Shown here: positions 61,969 through 64,000 of the stretch, piece by piece
Position numbering within the stretch: the stretch's first letter is position 1
Layout: each line of letters begins with the position of its first letter
DNA from: Fusobacteria bacterium ZRK30
GTDB taxonomy: Bacteria; Fusobacteriota; Fusobacteriia; Fusobacteriales; Fusobacteriaceae
Assembly: GCA_024628785.1 (NCBI GenBank)
Contig: CP102405.1
Span: 2,046,001 to 2,110,000 of the forward strand
Direction: 5' to 3'
Length of the DNA stretch: 64,000 nucleotides
Notes under the pieces: model-generated
Seen by the model: the letters and a program-made list of their open reading frames with translations, nothing else
Told to the model about the DNA's origin: nothing
Database searches by the model: none
Made by a program: the position numbers and the translations under genes

Positions 61969-62739
61969 TTAATAAAGTATCTCAGTTGGAAGATAAGTGA
62001 TAGATAGTTTCTGAGTGGATATATTTCTTGAGATTTCTGTCTCTACATTAAATACCTCTCTAAAAAATTCTCTTGAAAAAACCTCTTCTGCACTTCCTTT
62101 ATCCCAAAGTTTTCCATCTTTTAAAGCTATTATTTCATCACAATAAAGAGAGGCTATATTCATATCATGTACCGCCGCAACTACTGTGATCGATAGTGAT
62201 TTTAATATTGCCATTATCTGAAGTTGATATCTTATATCTAAATGATTGGTTGGTTCATCCAATATTATAATATCTGCTTCCTGGGCTAAAGCCCTTGCAA
62301 TTAAGGCTCTTTGGCGTTCTCCTCCTGAAAGACTTAAAAAAGCTCTATCCCGATATTCTTTCAGTCCCAGTTTTTCAATTGCCCCATTTACAATCTTTCT
62401 ATCCTCTCCATTATAAGACCCCAAAAAACTTTTGTGTGGATATCTTCCCATGGTTACCATCTCACATACGCTAAAATCAAATTCACTTCCTCCATGCTGG
62501 GATACTACTGCCATATCCTTTGCTAATTCCTTAGAACTAATCACCTTAAGGCATCTGCCTTTTAAGTCTATCTTTCCTTCTCCCTTTAGAGTTCTATAGA
62601 TATTTTTCAAAAGTGTCGATTTACCGCTGCCATTAGGCCCTACTATTCCTATAAATTTCCCCTTTTCTACATGAAAGGATATATTTTCTATTAGATTCTT
62701 CTCCTCTATTTCATAGGATAAATTCTTTATCTTTAACAT
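61969..62739 (-). CDS. FecE/BtuD-type ABC transporter ATP-binding protein (system 1)
   Basis: 256 residues. Walker A VGPNGSGKSTLLKN (~32), Q-loop VVSQHGG (~77), signature LSLSGGERQRALIARALAQ (~136), Walker B DIIILDEPTNHLDIRY (~157), H-loop AAVHDMNIASLYCD (~190). Overlaps the permease gene upstream by 7 bp. A second, separate ATPase for the first importer of the cluster. Confidence 0.94.
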   Translation of the reverse strand: MLKIKNLSYEIEEKNLIENISFHVEKGKFIGIVGPNGSGKSTLLKNIYRTLKGEGKIDLKGRCLKVISSKELAKDMAVVSQHGGSEFDFSVCEMVTMGRYPHKSFLGSYNGEDRKIVNGAIEKLGLKEYRDRAFLSLSGGERQRALIARALAQEADIIILDEPTNHLDIRYQLQIMAILKSLSITVVAAVHDMNIASLYCDEIIALKDGKLWDKGSAEEVFSREFFREVFNVETEISRNISTQKLSITYLPTEILY

Positions 62740-63746
62740 CTCTTCCCTCCAAAATTATATCCTCTTTTTATTATCCATAGAAAAAATGGTCCACCTAGAG
62801 CTGAAGTAAGAATTCCAATAGGCAGTTCCTCCGGGATAAAAATAATCCTTGAAACTGTGTCTGCTCCCATGATAAATATTCCACCAAAAATAACACTTAA
62901 AGGTATTAATTTCCTATGAGAAGCTCCTGTTACCCTTCTTGTTATATGAGGGATAATCATTCCGACAAATCCAATAGTTCCCGTTAAAGCCACTACTGAG
63001 CTTGTCAAAAGTGAAGATAGGATAATTAAAAATAACTTCAGTTTTTCTGTTTCTATCCCCAAAATCCGTGCCTCTTCCTCTCCTAATAAGAGAAGATCTA
63101 ATTCTTTGGAGAGACAAAGCCCTATTATCACAGCTAAAATCAGGATAATTCCAGGAAATAATAGTTTATTCCACTGAGCTCCTCCTAAACTTCCAGTCAT
63201 CCAAAACATAGCATTTCTAACTTTAGAATCATTTTTTACCCAATAAATAAGTAAATTTATCAGTGATGAAAATACCGCTGATACAGCTATCCCTGTGAGA
63301 ACTAATCTTCCTGATGAATAATCACCCCTTGTTAGACGGATCACTATAACAGTCGCTAAAAATGCTCCTAAAAACGCTCCGCCCTCCACCGAAAATCCAC
63401 CTAGATTAAAAAACATCGCTGTAATTGCTCCTGCTGCTGAACCACTTGAAATACCTAATATATAGGGATCCGACAAGGGATTCTTTGTTACTGCCTGCAT
63501 AAAAACTCCTACTAATGCAAGGGCTCCTCCGGTTATAAATCCCAATATCGCTCTGGGAAACCTGATCTTCCATATAATAACTTCCATCCCCTTACTCCAG
63601 TTCCTTGTAAAGATTTCAAAGTTACTGGTTTTATTCAGTGCGACCTTCCATACAGTGGTAAATGGTATGTCTACTGCACCTAAGTTTACTGCTAAAGTAA
63701 ATACCATTATTAATACAAGAGTATATATAAAGATCTTTTTTTTCAT
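62733..63746 (-). CDS. FecCD-type ABC transporter permease (system 1)
   Basis: 337 residues. RFPRAILGFITGGALALVG (~63), TKNPLSDPYILGISSGSAAGA (~87, core NPLSDPYILGISSG) and TGTIGFVGMIIPHITRR (~253) are canonical. The start at 63746 lies 2 bp after the stop of the binding-protein gene, so the genes are coupled. About ten membrane helices; normal length. Confidence 0.95.
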   Translation of the reverse strand: MKKKIFIYTLVLIMVFTLAVNLGAVDIPFTTVWKVALNKTSNFEIFTRNWSKGMEVIIWKIRFPRAILGFITGGALALVGVFMQAVTKNPLSDPYILGISSGSAAGAITAMFFNLGGFSVEGGAFLGAFLATVIVIRLTRGDYSSGRLVLTGIAVSAVFSSLINLLIYWVKNDSKVRNAMFWMTGSLGGAQWNKLLFPGIILILAVIIGLCLSKELDLLLLGEEEARILGIETEKLKLFLIILSSLLTSSVVALTGTIGFVGMIIPHITRRVTGASHRKLIPLSVIFGGIFIMGADTVSRIIFIPEELPIGILTSALGGPFFLWIIKRGYNFGGKRC

Positions 63747-63748
63747 AT

Positions 63749-64000
63749 CTACATCTCCTTATAAAATCCGTTAGCCAGGTGCTCAATAGCTTTTCCTATC
63801 CTTGGCCCCGGTGAAATTTCTGCCAAAGATACAACAACAAATTTATTTTCTTTTACAGCTTCCAGCTCCTTTGTAAATTCATTTTTCTTTAAAAATTTGA
63901 TCTTTTCCTGAGCTTCATCATTGCCATAATCAACTATTACTACTACATCAGGATCCTTTTCTAAGATACTTTCCCAGCTTACTGTAGCGTAATTCCCCTG
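63749..64000 (-). CDS. Metal-chelate ABC transporter substrate-binding protein (system 1), C-terminal part
   Basis: The last 83 residues are visible, ending GFYKEM and a TAG at 63749-63751; the frame is open to the window end. YATVSWESILEKDPDVVVIVD and EAVKENKFVVVSLAEISPGP, followed by a helix GKAIEHLANGFY, are the C-terminal lobe of a TroA/BtuF-like binding protein. It is the binding protein for the permease and ATPase downstream. The ribosome site AAGGAG of the permease lies inside its final codons. Confidence 0.88.
   Translation of the reverse strand, partial: QGNYATVSWESILEKDPDVVVIVDYGNDEAQEKIKFLKKNEFTKELEAVKENKFVVVSLAEISPGPRIGKAIEHLANGFYKEM

Overview
The window is a low-GC (roughly one-third G+C by eye) bacterial chromosome segment whose layout and protein character suggest a member of the Fusobacteriota, probably a marine or gut Ilyobacter/Psychrilyobacter/Cetobacterium-like organism. 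AT-rich codon use and strong GGAGG ribosome sites sit beside clear Gram-negative outer-membrane traits: a LamB-type maltoporin and several beta-barrel proteins ending in an aromatic residue. The lineage call is an inference from protein style, not a database result. I saw no tRNA, rRNA, CRISPR array, phage or insertion sequence. Nearly everything up to 48 kb is on the minus strand.

Layout: 1-6.5 kb holds a B12-binding radical SAM protein (cut by the window edge), MltG, a DEAD-box helicase, a Na/Pi cotransporter behind a striking 11-bp-periodic TTTACA array, and a two-gene unit of unknown proteins whose second gene seems to start at AUU. 6.6-15.3 kb holds an acyl-CoA synthetase, a small unknown plus-strand gene, dapF behind a lysine riboswitch, an O-methyltransferase, RsmB, a SlyD-like isomerase and AqpZ. 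15.5-30.7 kb is a maltodextrin/glycogen locus: GlgP, MalQ, three tandem paralogous outer-membrane proteins, a MarR regulator, a MalEFG-type ABC importer without an ATPase, a LacI-family regulator, a maltoporin and an exported protein of unknown function. Palindromic GGAAACGTTTCC operators overlap two of the promoters.

30.8-48 kb is a housekeeping block: tex, an atypical sensor kinase, ileS, lspA, glyQ and glyS in one tight row, then galU, metG, an acyltransferase, ybaB and sppA. 48.4-59.1 kb is mixed in strand: AbgT-family transporter, an exported PepF-like peptidase, YitT protein, FlK-like thioesterase, uracil permease, a MATE exporter behind a two-hairpin riboswitch-like leader (candidate guanidine-IV/mepA motif), alkaline phosphatase behind a second TTTAC(A/C/G) array, and a YibE/F protein. 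59.1-64 kb carries two consecutive FecBCD-type metal-chelate ABC importers, the last gene cut by the window end.

Most notable signals: the paired Pho-box-like arrays upstream of a phosphate transporter and a phosphatase; the tandem-hairpin leader of the MATE gene; the lysine riboswitch on dapF; the candidate AUU start; a 40-nt repeat found upstream of both dapF and the peptidase; identically spaced 13-nt palindromes before glgP and malQ; and a histidine kinase with no recognisable phospho-acceptor histidine.
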